NCBI GenBank assembly: GCA_014218235.1
Contig: CM024755.1
Span: 34,492,713-34,556,712 of the forward strand
Length of the DNA: 64,000 bases
From: Colocasia esculenta
Taxonomy: Eukaryota > Streptophyta > Magnoliopsida > Alismatales > Araceae
Direction of reading: 5' to 3'
Shown piece by piece: positions 42,057 through 54,937 of the stretch. Each line of letters opens with the position of its first letter. The stretch's first letter is position 1. Below the pieces are notes generated by a model. The model was not told the DNA's origin, did not search any database, and worked only from the letters and a program-made list of their open reading frames with translations. Both the position numbers and the translations under genes were made by a program.

Positions 42057-44723
42057 CATTTTAGATTGGGACATCCTAGTAAATCTAAAATGGAACAAAT
42101 GATAAAATTGGAATTGCTTCCGAGTTTAACTAAGGTGGAATTATCACCTTGTGAACATTGTTTAGTCGGAAAAATGACTAAGAAACCTTTCTCGGTAGGG
42201 CATAGATCACAAGAATTGTTAGAGTTGGTTCACTCGGATATTTGTGGCCCTCTAAGTACAAAGACATACAATAACAAGGAATATTTCATAACTTTCATAG
42301 ATGATTATTCTAAGTTTGCATATGTCTACTTAATTTCTAGAAAGTCTGAGGCATTTGATTGCTTTAAGAAATATAGAATGGAAGTAGAAAGGCAACTTGG
42401 AAGGAATATTAAGGTGTTAAGGACTGATAGAGGTGGGGAGTATAACTCAAGGGAATTTGAGTTGTATTGTCAAGAACATGGAATCAAAAGACATGTAACA
42501 ATGCCTTATACGCCGCAACAGAATGGTGTGGCAGAAAGAAAGAATAGAACCCTGATGAATGCGGTTAGATGTATGCTATCGCATTCGGGTCTCCCTAAGA
42601 ATTTGTGGGGAGAGGCATTGCTTACGGCTAATCATGTCTTGAATAGAATTCCCACTAAGTCCGTAGAAAGTACACCTTATGAATTATGGAATGGAAAGAA
42701 ACCACATTTGAGTTATCTCAGGAAGTGGGGGTCGATAGCCCATGTTCTCATTCCAAGTCAACTTAGAGATAAGTTGGAACCAAAAACTTTGAAGTGTAGA
42801 TTCATAGGATATTGTGAGAAATCATTTGGATATAGATTTTTCCATAAAGAAAAAGGGATCGTTGAATATAGGGATGCAACATTTCTAGAGAATCTAGAGG
42901 AAGAGGAATCTCATGAAAATGAGAAAGAACCTCTGGTTGTAATAAATGATGATTATTACAATGATATCCCTAGGAATGATCCAGAAATTGAGGAAGAACC
43001 TCAACTAGAAATGGAAAATGAACAAATTCCTATGAATGAAGCACAACCTGATATACCTGCAGTTGGCAACAAGAGAGCTAGAACTCCACCGGTATGGATG
43101 GATGATTATTATTTGTATTCATGTGAGCCTTCATGTCTGTCAGTGGACATAAATGAGGAAAATTATATAGATCCCGTGAATTATATTGATGCGATGAAGT
43201 CGCAGGAATCTGATTTATGGCTGGAAGCCATGAAGGAAGAAATGAACTCCATGAAAAGTAATGGAGTGTGGGAACTATGTGATTTGCCTAAGAATAGAAA
43301 GGCCATTGGGTGCAAATGGGTATTCAAGAAAAAGCTAAAAGTTGATGGGTCAATTGATAAATATAAGGCCCGGTTAGTTGCTAAAGGTTATAATCAAAAG
43401 GCAGGTATAGATTTTCAGGAAACGTATTCTCCAGTAGCTAAGTTTGCATCTATAAGAATTATCTTGGCCATTGTAGCGCATCTTGACTTGGAGTTATTCC
43501 AAATGGATGTCAAGACTGCATTCCTCAACGGTGAGTTGAAGGAGGATATATATATGCAACAGCCTGAAGGATTTCAGGAGGAAGGCCAAGAGGAAAGGGT
43601 ATGCAAGTTAAAGAAATCAATATATGGTTTGAAACAATCTTCTAGACAATGGTATCTCAAATTCCACGAGACAGTTATTCAACTTGGGTTTGTTGCAAAT
43701 AAGTTGGACAACTGTGTGTATGTCATGAAAAGTGGGAGCAGGTATACTATATTATCCCTGTATGTGGATGATATTTTGCTCGCCGGAAATGACATAGAGA
43801 TGTTGAATAAAATCAAATCTGAACTAAGTAGAAAGTTTGAGATGAAAGACATGGGTGAGGCATCCTATGTTCTTGGTGTACAAATCCTGAGGGATAGAAA
43901 GTCTAGAATGTTGAGTATAAACCAAGAAAAATATTTGCGGTCTGTACTTAAGAGATTCGGAATGCATAAGTGCAATCCGGCACCTACACCGTTAGTACAT
44001 GGAAAACGGTTGGGAAAAGAGCATTGTCCTGGAGAGGGACAAGGTCCGCTCAAGGTGCCATATGCTGAAGCAGTTGGAAGCCTAATGTATGCAATGATGA
44101 GTACTAGACCAGACTTAGCATATCCAATGAGCTTGGTAAGTCGACATCAAGCCAATCCTGGTCCAGCACATTGGGAAGCTGTTAAAAGGATTATGAAATA
44201 TTTGAAAGGAACTTTGCACCACAAATTAGTTTATCAAGCTGATATGCTTGAGATATTTGGCTATTCAGATGCAGACTTTGGAGGAGACAAAGATGACGGA
44301 AAATCCACGTCAGGACACTTGTTCATCTTTGGTGGTGCAGCTGTTTCTTGGGGTAGCAAGAAACAAGGATGTGTTGCGAGATACACACAGGAAGCTGAGT
44401 ATGTAGCTTGCAGCATGGCTACTACTCATGCCGTCTGGATAAGACGATTTTTGATAGATTTAGATCTAAATTTGGCAGAAGGACCAATTGAGATCTATTG
44501 TGATAATCAGGCAGCGATTAGCTTGATAAATAGTGGAGCAAATAGCTCTCGAGGAAAACATATAGAAATACAATATCACTACATTCGAGATATTGTGCAG
44601 AAAGGGGAAGTGAAAATATCATATGTCCCCACTAGTGATATGATTGCCGATCCTTTGACAAAAGGTATTCCGGCGGAAAATTTCATTAAGCATGTTGGCT
44701 TAATGGGGCTTAGGAATATATGA
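42057..44723 (+). pseudogene. Copia pol: integrase, reverse transcriptase, RNase H
   Basis: It is in the same frame as gag, directly after the TGA. The pre-integrase region has CEHCLVGKMTKKPF. The integrase core has all three acidic residues (LVHSDICGPL, LRTDRGGEYN, NGVAERKNRTL). Reverse transcriptase has KWVFKKKLKVDGSIDKYKAR, FQMDVKTAFLNGELKE and the catalytic YVDDILLAGND. RNase H has YSDADFGGD, AEYVACSMA and IYCDNQAAI. All motifs are intact over about 889 codons to the stop at 44721-44723. The only defect is the upstream TGA, where a Trp is usual in the family. The gene is listed as a pseudogene for that reason alone; readthrough or supply in trans remains possible. Confidence 0.92.
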
Positions 44724-44850
44724 GCTAAAGGAATATTTTCATGGATAATGAAAATAATGATACATCTCATAAATAGTGGGAGTATCGGAATAAATGTTTA
44801 TACTTCACACGGATAGTGGGAGTATAGTGATTTGTTGGCCAAGTGGGAGA
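44724..44850 (+). other. Copia 3' untranslated region and polypurine tract
   Basis: A short spacer with repeated GTGGGAGTAT motifs ends in AAGTGGGAGA directly before the 3' LTR, the polypurine primer. Confidence 0.75.
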
Positions 44851-45094
44851 TGTTAGAACGTTGCAAACGTTACAGAAGTTATGGCCATAAAATGTTGTAA
44901 CGGAAGAGAAAATCTCTCCTCCAGATCCAGAAACGGATCGACATCTTTGGGGCGGTTACATCTTTGGGACGGAGGGGATGTGTGGAAAGTCCTATAAATA
45001 GATGGGTACTCCCATCGGAAGAGACATAGTATCAAGTGTGAACTATACATCGCCGGAGTCCCAAATCCCCTTCTCTCCTTACCTTGTTCCTACA
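44851..45094 (+). repeat. 3' LTR of copia element
   Basis: It is 244 bp and identical to the 5' LTR except for two substitutions (C/A near 39376 against 44884, and A/G near 39441 against 44949). Confidence 0.95.
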
Positions 45095-45099
45095 AACAA

Positions 45100-45424
45100 T
45101 AACTGTTATAGAACCATTGGATGGAGGTCACATCTCATATTATTATATTGATTATCTATATTTACACTTTCTCTCACTCTCTTTGACTGTAAAAAGTAAA
45201 AGAATATATGCTAAAAAATTGAGAGAAATATTTATTGTTTGTTCGGGTGTATAACAAACAATTTGTTTGTAAACACATACAGATAAGTTGTAGATCGCCT
45301 ACACATATGTCGTCCCCTATTTACATGTGTCCCCAGAGGGATAATAAACAATAAAAAATTAATATTACATTGTATAAAGACCAACCACGATATAATTTAT
45401 TACAATTGGCCCTTATAACATTCG
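45100..45424. other. AT-rich spacer right of the copia element
   Basis: I see no gene or element boundary here. It continues the AT-rich sequence interrupted by the copia insertion. Confidence 0.45.
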
Positions 45425-46104
45425 GATAATTATCAGTGGTTATTTGTCTGCATTTGAAAAGGTCGCCGACAAAAGTGTAGACAAATAGCTATAGGAAATA
45501 AGTCAAATAGTCGCTGAAACAATTTGTAGACAAATAAATCTTTTGTCATCGGTTTGAAATAAGCCGTCAACTTATAGGAAATAAGTCGACAGGAGAAGCC
45601 GTCCGTCGATATCCATAAATATATATCGACGACTAACACACATTAATCGTCGATAAACAGTAATTTTGTAAATTATTTTTTGAAGACATATTATCGAAGC
45701 CTTCAAAATTTGTTATTTAAATACATCACAAAAATATATATCGATAGTCTTAGCCGACGACAAACCCTCACAAAAAATTTTCACATATTTAGTGAATTAC
45801 TATCATCGAAGACATCAGTTGTTGATAAATTATTTATTTAACTTAAATATATATAAGAAAAATACATATCTATAGTTGGATATGTGGACATATGATATGT
45901 CAGTAGGTCATCGACTAAAAATAGTTGTCGACAAAAGCTCTATATATCAGCGGCCAAACGAAGCTATTAGACTTACATGCAATTTATTAAAGACTTTATT
46001 TCAGTTGTTGAATTATATGAAGCCTCAGTCAACATCTCATTAGACCGATATATATACATTCATGTATATCGATGGGAATATATATTAAGAATATTTTAAA
46101 AAAA

Positions 46105-46265
46105 TAGTACTTAAGCACTATCTTAAGCACTACTTAATGACAATGCTTAAGTACTATCTAAGCGCTACTAATGACAATACTTAAGCATTGCTAATGGAAT
46201 TACTTAAGCACTGCCTTTAAGCACTACTAATATCATTTCTTAAGCACTACCATTAAGCAGTGCTA
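46105..46265. repeat. Short tandem repeats of ACTTAAGCACTA
   Basis: About ten imperfect copies of CTTAAGCACTAC, several spaced by ATGACAATG, lie between the subterminal zone and the TNPD part of the second CACTA. Confidence 0.85.
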
Positions 46266-46282
46266 CTAATTGTTTATAACCC

Positions 46283-46650
46283 TTAATTTAAATATTACTT
46301 ATGAGTTATGGATGACTTTGATGAGCATTATATTTTTGGTGTCAATTCCTTTTAAATATTGAATGTCTATGCATGCCAATTTAAATGTTCCTTGTCTATG
46401 CATTATATTTCTGGTGTTTGATCACTATCTTAAATTCGATATTTGATATGTGCATATATATGTGCAAATGTTAATTGTGAGTTATGGATGACCTTGATGC
46501 ATGAGCATTATATTCTTGGTGTCAATTCCTTTTAAATATTGGAAGTCTATGCATGCTTATTTAAATATTACTTGTTTATGCATTATATTCCTAGTGTTTG
46601 ATCACAATCTTAAATTCAATATTCGATATATGCATATGTATGTGCGGATG
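46283..46650. repeat. Tandem duplication, unit about 180 bp
   Basis: Two adjacent copies share GAGTTATGGATGACYTTGAT, TGGTGTCAATTCCTTTTAAA and GTGTTTGATCACWATCTTAA. The first starts near 46299, the second near 46477. Confidence 0.9.
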
Positions 46651-46857
46651 TTATTTAACGATATAGTTTGTTGTATGCATGTGAGCTAAGGTGTGTGAGT
46701 GCAACCTAACATTACACACATCTCACGAGAGTATGTTAAGTTCGTGTCAGTGAACCAACCTGTTCAAGACTTTAAGATTGATGTGTTTGTTCTCATTATT
46801 TTGATGAGAACGTATATATCTAACTCAAAGTTTTGAATTGTCTCATTTGGATGGTCT

Positions 46858-47122
46858 GTAAATATTTGATCGCACTTAGGTGGTCATTTACTATATGTGT
46901 TTGTATAGTTTGTTGAAAATTTTGATTGCGTCTACTCACTTCTCTCTAGTATACCTTTATTAGTTTTGAGTATTTTCTTAACACTTACTAGTAACTGTTT
47001 AAAAAATTTCTTAATCAATAAATATTTTTTGGTATATCAGAGAGGTGTGGAGAGTTGCTGTTGAAATTTTCAAAAAATTGTATAACATATATAGTAATTG
47101 ATTGCACGATCAAATCTTCATA
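46858..47122. repeat. Fold-back in the second CACTA, homologous to 27159-27427
   Basis: Inverted arms begin TGTAAATATTTGATCGCAC and end CGATCAAATCTTCATA. It lies about 150 bp upstream of the TNPD start, as in the first CACTA. Confidence 0.8.
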
Positions 47123-47271
47123 GATGGGTTAAAAAGCGATAATCTAAATAATACTCCCTCTCCTAATCAAATTGGCTACGTTGAATGACGTGAGGTAGGG
47201 GTCGTGTTTTATTTAGAAAGTACGAATTTCAAAGTTTTTTTGTGTGTTAACATTTAGTAGGTGCAGGAACA

Positions 47272-48305
47272 ATGTCCACAGATTGTTCATAGATGTATCG
47301 TAGATTAGTTGATCGGATAGTGTCAGAAGAGTTTAAAGATGGAGTTGACAGTTTCATTCAATTTGCATTGGAGAATCTAAGGGCAGAAATAGATAGATTA
47401 GATAACATCTGATGCCCTTGTTCAACATGTAGGAATTTCAAGTGGATTTCACCATGGGATGTGCAACATCATTTGTACAAAAAACAATTTTGTGGAAGAT
47501 TATATGAAATGGATGTGTCATGGTGAGTTTTTCCAGTCATATGAGCCCGCCAATATTGCACGCATAAGTATATACATGGATATGGTTATAGATGCTATTG
47601 ATCCCAGCTTTAATGTTCGCTTGGAACAAGTGCACAATGAAGAACCGCCGAACAAGATAACTGAAAGATTTTATGAATTACGTTTGAATGCAGATGAGCC
47701 GTTATGGGATGGCTGTGAAAAACACACTCGATTGTTGTGGTCTTTTAGTTGCTGAATTTGAAATTTGAATTTCACATCAGCAAGAGTTGTTTTGCACCGT
47801 CTCCTCCTCATCAAGAGTATGCTGCATCGAGATGAGAAGTTGTTTGAAAATTATTACCGTGCAAAGAAGATGGTCAATGACCTAAGACTTGGATACGTAA
47901 AAATTGATGCTTGCCTTAATCATTGTATGTTATATTATAAAGACGATGAAGATAAGAGATCATGTACTATTTGTTAGCATGATAGGTTCAAACCTAAGGG
48001 ACGAGGTAATTCAAAGCAAAAGAATGCACCTTACAAGTCATTGCGATACTTCTCTCTCATGCTCAAACTACAACGGATGTATATGTCTTCAAAGACAGCT
48101 CGACATATGAGATGACATGCAGAAAGAGTACGTTGTGCAAAGGATTTAATTAGTCATCCTGTCGATGGTGACGCTTCAACTCATTTCAGCCATGCTCATC
48201 CTACTTTTTCAAGGGAGCCATGTAATGTAAAATTAGGTTTATGCACTAGTGGCTTTAAACTTTTTAGAGATTCAGTGGTATCTTACTTTTTTGGCCGGTA
48301 TTCAT
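47272..48305 (+). pseudogene. TNPD (Tnp2) transposase remnant of the second CACTA
   Basis: From ATG at 47272 the sequence gives MYRRLVDRIVSEEFKDGVDS, CPCSTCRNFKWIS and a frameshift near 47475 into VEDYMKWMCHGE and DEPLWDGCEKHTRLL. It continues with LLLIKSMLHRDEKL, YYRAKKMVNDLRLGYVKIDA, CMLYYKDDED, HDRFKPKGRGN-like, SSKTARHMRWHAE, LISHPVDGDASTHFS and CNVKLGLCTSGFKLF. This is the N-terminal domain and start of the Tnp2 core. It keeps the segment deleted from the first CACTA. There are at least three stops and a frameshift, and it ends where gypsy A inserted. Confidence 0.82.
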
Positions 48306-48311
48306 GATACC

Positions 48312-49134
48312 TGTAACACCTGGAATTTAAATAATAATAAAATATTGAACATTATAAAAGATATTGATTACCATAAAAGATATAGGAATATGATTACAGT
48401 TGAATCTAGAATCCTTTCACATAATTTATGTGATTCCGGTACTGTCTTCAGATGTGCGCACTCTGACAGGGCGTCATCAGAATTTAGTGACAAAAGTAAA
48501 ATCTAACAACACTATAATTACCAAAATTATGTACTGATCTCAAAAATATAAATATCTCGATTTATTGATGCACTGATATCAAGATTAAGCTGACATAATG
48601 ATGTTTGGGAGCAATTTTCACTTGACAAAAAATTAATCCAAAAAATTAAACAAAAATCACCACAATTCAGATTATATCTTAATTAGCTTATATCTAAAAT
48701 TTCATCTCAATTGGATATCATTTAAGTATAAATCTAGTGGCCCAAAGAACCTAAATGAATTAAAATTGAATTACGTAATTGGGTTACGTGTGTGGGGTGG
48801 CTATGTGTGGGTTTTAGGTGATCCTTATCACGGAAAGTCGTGAGGTGATAAGAGTCATCCTCCGTTTATAAACCCTGCCATTCTTCTTCTTCTTCTTCTC
48901 TTCTTCTACTTCTTCCTCTTCCTCTTGCATTTTCTTAACCTTCTTCCACTTTTTCTCCTTCTTCTACTTCTTCTGCTACTTCTTCTTCGTCTTCTTCACA
49001 CTTCTTCTTCTTCTTCATCACCTTCTTCTTCAAACCACCACCATGCAATAGAAAGAGAGAAAAGAGAGAGGGCAGCAGGTGTAGAGGAAAGAAGAAGAGA
49101 GGGAGTAGGTGCAGAGGCAAGGAAGAGAGAGAAA
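48312..49134 (+). repeat. LTR of gypsy A, piece 1
   Basis: It begins TGTAACACC. A TTTATAAA box lies at about 48865. A CTT-rich tract at 48885-49020 and a GA-rich tract follow. It ends at AGAAA, duplicated at 51315-51319 by the solo LTR insertion. Confidence 0.8.
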
Positions 49135-51314
49135 TGATGATCAGTCTATCCCCATGCAATTTTAATTAATTGTATATATATACATATTTTGATGATTAAC
49201 AAAACCAAACAAAAATTTATCAATTATATCTGCTGAATATCTCCTAAGTCTTAAGTACAGGAAAAATTACCGAAGTCAAACAAGCCAAATAAAGGTATGC
49301 ATTACTACTCTGAAGCTTTAATCTTTTCAACATGAGATTTCTCTAAGTCCATATCGACTTCTGTTAAAGTTCATATCGATTCTCTTATAAGACTGAAAAG
49401 TCATATTGTTTCAATCAAGTCGATGTCACAACGACTTGCTTGTTGTAACGACTTCATAAGTTATCACAACGATTTCTTTAGAATTCGCAACGACTTGCTT
49501 GTTGTAACGACTTCATAAGTTATCATAACGATTTCTTTAGAACTCGCAACGACTTGCTTGTTGTAACGACTTCATAAGTTATCATAACGATTTCTTTAGA
49601 ACTCGCAACGACTTGCTTGTTGTAACGACTTCATAAGTTATCATAACGATTTCTTTGATACTCGTAACGACTTGATAGCCGCAACGATTTCTTTAGTTCT
49701 CGTAACGATTTCTTTGATACTCGTAACGACTTGCTAGCCGCAACGATTTCTTTAGTTCTCGTAACGATTTCTTTGATACTCGTAACGACTTGCTAGCCGC
49801 AACGATTTCTTTAGTTCTCGTAACGATTTCTTTGATACTCGTAACGACTTGCTAGCCACAACGATTTCTTTAGTTCTCGTAACGACTTGCTAGCCGCAAC
49901 GATTTCTTTAGTTCTCGTAACGATTTCTTTGATACTCGTAACGACTTGCTAGTCGCAACGATTTCTTTAGAGTTCATAACGACTTGATAAGTGTTCATGA
50001 CTCACAACGATTTCTTTAGGATTCATAACGACTTACTTTGTGTAACGATTTATTAAGTGTTTCACATCGACTTCTTTAGAATCAAAATGACTTGCCATAA
50101 TTCATAACGATTTCTTATATCCTCTGTCATAGAACGATTTGCTATAACTCATAATGATTTCATAAGTCATATAGTCTTCAACCTCATATTTTGATATCTT
50201 ATTCATCTAAAAGCATTGACTAGTCAAAAATCCACGTAGACATCTCTCTGACGCTTTTGCATTTATGAGATCTGAACGTATCTCTGCATGCATGCAGACT
50301 ATATCTTCCTTTATCGTGCTTATTCTGATAACGTCCTTTAGACTTAAGCCAGTTGGTATTACTATTTTCTTGTCTATTGCTACTGACGTTGACTGACATC
50401 AGAGACAGCCTATCTGTCTGCTGTTTAAGCTTGACATCTGTGCAGACCTTTGATGTAGCTTCATTATACAACGTTAGACAAATAAAAGCCAACGGATCTC
50501 TGTGAAGATTTCATCTCTTTGCGTGCTCAAGTGATCAAAAGACTGAGACAGGAAGCTTCCAAGACTCCAGATGTCATTCAGTCTAACGGCTACTCAAGAG
50601 AGAGACAACGATCTCTTCAACGACTAGATTTCAAATTGAAGATATATATACAAGACAGAAGAATAGAAGAAAACAACATCGAGAGACTATTTTTCAAATT
50701 CTTCTGAAGAAATTCAAGAGCCAAGATCCTTCAGTCCTTTTTGCTCTTTTGCTCTCTGCTAGTTCTTGTGAAAATCTTGAGAGAGCCTGTTCAATTCTGA
50801 GAGTGTGAATAGTTCTTAATCTCTTTGCTCTTAGTTCTAGTTGCTTCAGATCCTCTCTTATCAAAAGCTGGATCTAGGGGCGTGAAAGTCTTTTTCATTC
50901 TTCTCTGTGCTGTTCCCTTCGGGTGTGAAGGAAGACCTGGTGGTATCCAGGGTGTTGCTCCCTTTGGTTGTAAAGGAAGACCTGGTGGCATCCATGGTGT
51001 TGTTCCCTTCGTGTGTGAAGGAAGACCAGCTGAGCTGGGTGTTGTAGCGTCCTTAGGGGGACTGTACCCTAGTTAGTGCAATCCTGAGTTGTTGCTCAGG
51101 GACTGGACGTAGGACTCCTAAGAAAAGGAAGTCCGAACTAGGATAATCCTTGTGTTGTGTGATTGTCTTCATTGCATAATTGTTATTTAAACTAACAAGT
51201 AACTAACGTAGTTCGAAGGTTGTTTGTGTGATTGTTTTTGGTTACAGGTATCTCATAGATTGAATTTTAAAAACCCATTCACCCCCCCCCTCTGGGCTTG
51301 TCAACAGGGCAACA
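49135..51314 (-). mobile_element. Solo LTR (copia, SIRE-like) in gypsy A
   Basis: On the minus strand it runs from TGTTGCCCTGTTGACAAGCC to GACTGATCATCA, 2,180 bp, flanked by AGAAA at 49130-49134 and 51315-51319. It belongs to the same family as 28203-30304. Tandem repeats of AACGATTTCTTTAGTTCTCGT and related units fill about 49430-50170. Three units of about 54 bp containing GAAGGAAGACCTGGTGG lie at about 50900-51030. Confidence 0.92.
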
Positions 51315-51738
51315 AGAAAGAGGCTGCAGTGCACTAAGGAGAGAGAAAGAAGTGAGATGAGGAGGTTAGGAAGTTCATCTCCACCTGATTGCCATGCCTA
51401 ACTAATAAATAGGTTCCTCTCTATCCTTCTTGATTGTTCACTTCTATTCCATGCATATTTGGACCATGTGATTTGAGTTTTTATGATTATGATTTTTACC
51501 GGAATCAGTCGACCGATCCCACAGTCCAACCCAGAAACTAGCACTAGCTAGGTCGGTCGACCGACTTTCCTATTCTGGTCTATCGATTTCCCCCTAAAAC
51601 CCAGAATAAATGCTACTAGGCCGGTTGACCCATTTTTCTATTCCGGTCGATCGATTTGACAGTTGAAACCCAGAATTCAGTACTGGCTAGGTCAGTCGAC
51701 CGACCCTTCCTGTCTAGTCGACTGGTTTAGTGTTTTCG
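51315..51738 (+). repeat. LTR of gypsy A, piece 2
   Basis: It joins piece 1 after the solo LTR. It contains repeated GGTCGACCGAC-type palindromes (about 51505-51730), each after CCCAGAA. The last base group TTTCG (51734-51738) is the duplication of the next solo LTR. Confidence 0.75.
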
Positions 51739-54700
51739 TGTAAGACCCAGCTTCCCGTCCAGTGTCTTGGATGACTGGCCACTATTCCATTCGGGTTGGG
51801 CGACACGTTAGTGTCGCGTCGTGGGTGTCCGACATGACAGTCATCGTTGTCACGACCAGCCTGTGTGTCGTGTTCTTGTCACACCTGGCTTTTCTGTCAC
51901 GTCTTTGTGTCGCGCCCGGTCAACTGGTCGCAATAGTGTTCCATCGCTTCTATCATCTGATGCTTGTCAGGGTGGCAGATGTGTCAGCACGACCTGTCGC
52001 ATTGTCACGACGTCCTTGGGGGACGTGTTCTTATCGCGGTGCGTTGACCCGTCACGTTAAGGTCCATAATGCGACGGGGCGGTCAGTCGCGACTTGGGCG
52101 TCGAAGGCTTAAGGCCTTGGACGGAGACCCCTTCTTCCCTTTCTTCTTCCTCTTCCCTTTCCTCTCCTCTGGCCCTGCTCCGCCTCCCTCTCTCCCGTTT
52201 GTGTGTTTCAGGCAAGGAGGGGGGCCGTGCTCGTGTCCTTGGCATTGTGGAGCTTGCGTGGAGCGAGGAGGTGGTGGTCAATCCGACGTGAAGGGCCCTT
52301 ATGGGTTCGTTTCTTCTTGAAAGGTAGGGATTTCTTGTACCCTTCTCGATCCGGGTGGATTGGGAGCCCCTCATGGTTTGTAGATAGCTATTCCTACTTT
52401 TCCATGCTCCCCTCCCCCATGTGGTGTGTTTGTAGCGCATGGGTGGCCCCGGGATGGAGCATCCCGTGGGTTTGCCTCTCTGCTAGTGTCGCGACCGTAG
52501 GGCGCGTCATGATACTAGAAAAGGCGTCAGCCCCATCAGATGCGACCTTGTCGCGACGCGTTGCCCCGTCGTAGGGCTGCAAACGGGTCGGGTTCGGAAC
52601 CGGAAACACAGATTCCGATTCTGATTCCGATAACCGAAATATGATTCCGATTCCGATAACCGAAATATGATTCCGATTCCTATTCCGATAAGAATGGTTA
52701 GTTCCTATTCCATTCCGATTTCGATAACATTATCGGAACCGAAATTCCGATAAGGTAAGTTGTTTACCATAATTTTACCTTGAGTTTATGATAATTTATC
52801 AGAATAACCGATACCGATTCTGATTATTTTTTCAATTCCGATTCTGATTCCGATAACTTATCGGAATATCCGATATCGATTCCGATAAGCTATTGGTATC
52901 ATATTCCGATTCTGAAACCGATAATTTTTATCAGAATTGGGTCGAAATATCAGAATATCGGGTTCCGTTTACACCCCTACCCCGTCGCGATAAGGATCGT
53001 TGTTGCGACACATTTCCCTATCGCGACAAGGTTGCTGTTATCGTGCCCTTCCCCGTTGCGATGGTATTGCGACAGCTAGGGGGGACGCGATAGTTCCTAT
53101 GTTGCCTCGGGTGTTTCCATGGCCCCGGTTAGTGTGTCAGCGTGCGCCCCAAGGCAGGCTTTCCCTTAGGACCTTCGGGTGGGGAACGCAACAGGTTGCC
53201 TCATTGCGTTTAGTGACCGAAGGTGACACCTTCGTGGTCGTGTTCTGGCGGCGGTGCCAGGAGGCTCACATCTATCTAATAATCGATTATCCGATGGCCA
53301 ATCGATTATTAGCAGAGCGATGTTTTCCGTACTGCCTGGTGGTGTTCCGAGGTTTTGGCTTGCTCGTACATGCCTTGGTTGGGCGACGGCCCTCTCGAGG
53401 GTCAGTGCGTGCCTTGTGCTTATTGGGCTTGTCGTGGGTTACAAGCCAGCGGTTCGGCGTGGTTCTTGTTGTGCATGCCCCGCCTGTTCACTCGGTGTTT
53501 GGCACTTGAGGGCTTGTCCCGTTTAGAGGTTGTCTCTATTTCCTAGGACCTCCATCCTTGGGAGCCTTTGAGGGAGCGTTCTAGGCTACGGGCGTGCTTG
53601 AATTGGCAACCGAGTTGGCAGACTCTGGAGTTGAGGGGAAAATGAGGTTTGGATAGCGGCGCTGAGTCATTTGTAGAGCTCTCTTGGTTGGCTTGGGATG
53701 CCGAGGATGTTCGGAGTTCTTCTCGGCGTAGGCCAGTCAATCCTTTTTTTCACTGCCTCACTCTACATTGGTTCCGGAGCCACGTAGAGTGGTCAGGCAT
53801 GGAGCCGCAGCTTGGCTAGGCTACGGTGGTGCATGCGTTCTTGTGGTGTTCTGTGGTGGCCTTGTCTCACTCTTCCAGGGAGGCTAGAGGTAGGAGCCAG
53901 GCTGGCGAGAGAGGGAGTGGCTAGTGTGTCCTCCTCTTGGCTGCCAATGGTGGTGGCTTGGTTGTTGTTGTTGTGACGACGTTTTCCTCACGATGTTTCC
54001 AAGTGTTATCTCGTTGCCCTAGCCTGCACGGTGGTTGTAGCCTAGCCGTGCCTAGTTTCCGCGGGCATCGTTGGTCTGGCCTTGTTGGCCCATGCTTCCG
54101 GTGGTTTCCACTTCGGTGTTCTCTTAGTTCCGTAGTCCCATTCTTGGGTACCAGTTCGTGGTGGCACCAGCATGTGTGGTTTCCCGACCTTGCGCTGTGT
54201 CCAGGGTCTGGGGTGGTTTTACTTGTGGGCCCTCGACATTGTGGAAGTCTGAGGTGGCCGTGCTTGTGGTGAGATTTCGTTCTCACTTGGTTGTTCCGTG
54301 GTCTCGGCGGGTGCACCGAGGGTTGCTTCTGTTTGATGCCTGACTCTGTTGGTTTCTGCGGGGGTCGTGTGTGGGTCACGACCTTGGTTGGTGGTCGTGA
54401 CATTGCATTGTTCTTTTCCGCTGCTTTGTAGTACCCTGTTGTAGGTGTTCCTCGCTTTACAGCTTTCTAGTGTAGTTTTTCTATTTTCGGAGTTCCTGCT
54501 GCTCTGGCCGATGAGGGACTGGTAATCCCTACTGGGCCTTGTTTGCGAGGCTCACTCCCCCTACTTCCTTTAGCTAGGGGCTTGTCGTCACGGAAGCTCG
54601 GTGTCAGACTGGTTGCGGAGGCGGTCGTGGTGCCGTGTGCTGTAAGCAGCAGTGAGAGCTAGTGTTGTGAGCTCTTGTACCTGAGTGAGTTGAGAGTTGT

Positions 54701-54937
54701 GCTTTACAAGTTCTTGGAATATGCCCCGTAAGGACTGCACCTTTCTTCTTGTACCTGTGCTTTTATTTGGGACATGTTGTATAGACTTTTGTATATTGTA
54801 CAAATTGTTATAGTTATTTAAATTCAGTACATATCTCACTAGACTATTTCTTCTAACCCTTCCGGGTCTTCGGATCTGTGGGTGGCGGCGCGAGCTTCGG
54901 GGTCCCTAGCGGAAGTCCGGAAGGTCGAGTCGTTACA
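51739..54937 (+). mobile_element. Solo LTR of a GC-rich gypsy family
   Basis: The 3,199-bp sequence begins TGTAAGACCCAGC and ends GTCGTTACA, flanked by TTTCG at 51734-51738 and 54938-54942. It is GC-rich with frequent GTCGCGAC and GTCACGAC motifs, and a TTTGTATATTGTAC region near 54785. It carries an hAT MITE at 52572-52979. Open frames here (up to 169 codons) have no family resemblance. Confidence 0.9.
52572..52979. mobile_element. hAT-type MITE
   Basis: The 408-bp element has terminal repeats TAGGGCTGCAAACGG and (inverted) TAGGGGTGTAAACGG and an 8-bp duplication CCCCGTCG at 52564-52571 and 52980-52987. The interior consists of repeats of GATTCCGATAACCGAAATAT in both orientations. It has no coding capacity. 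Confidence 0.95.

Larger units (their letters stand above)
39343..45094 (+). mobile_element. Young Ty1/copia retrotransposon
   Basis: The 5,752-bp element has 244-bp LTRs that differ at two positions (0.8%). It is flanked by AACAA at 39338-39342 and 45095-45099. It has an initiator-tRNA-Met-type primer-binding site, a 1.15-kb leader, and gag-protease-integrase-RT-RNase H in one frame. At the rice LTR rate (1.3e-8 per site per year) two differences suggest roughly 0.3 million years. A single in-frame TGA at 42054-42056 is the only break I see. Confidence 0.97.
45425..48311 (+). mobile_element. Second CACTA element, decayed and truncated
   Basis: About 45425-46100 holds scattered inverted copies of GTCGACGAC / GTCGTCGA-like motifs, in the style of CACTA subterminal repeats. 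Then come a fold-back and a TNPD remnant on the plus strand. The block from 46680 to 48230 matches, inverted, the TNPD end of the first CACTA (26519-27640). I cannot find a clear CACTA terminus, so the left boundary is approximate. The right side is cut at 48311 by gypsy element A. Confidence 0.65.

Noticed and set aside
48935..49159. Lys/Glu-rich ORF near 49000
   Set aside because: It is a translation of a CTT/GAA-rich simple repeat.
51762..54403. ORFs of 60-169 codons in the GC-rich solo LTR
   Set aside because: They overlap on both strands, have no domain, and lie wholly within an LTR with a clear target duplication.
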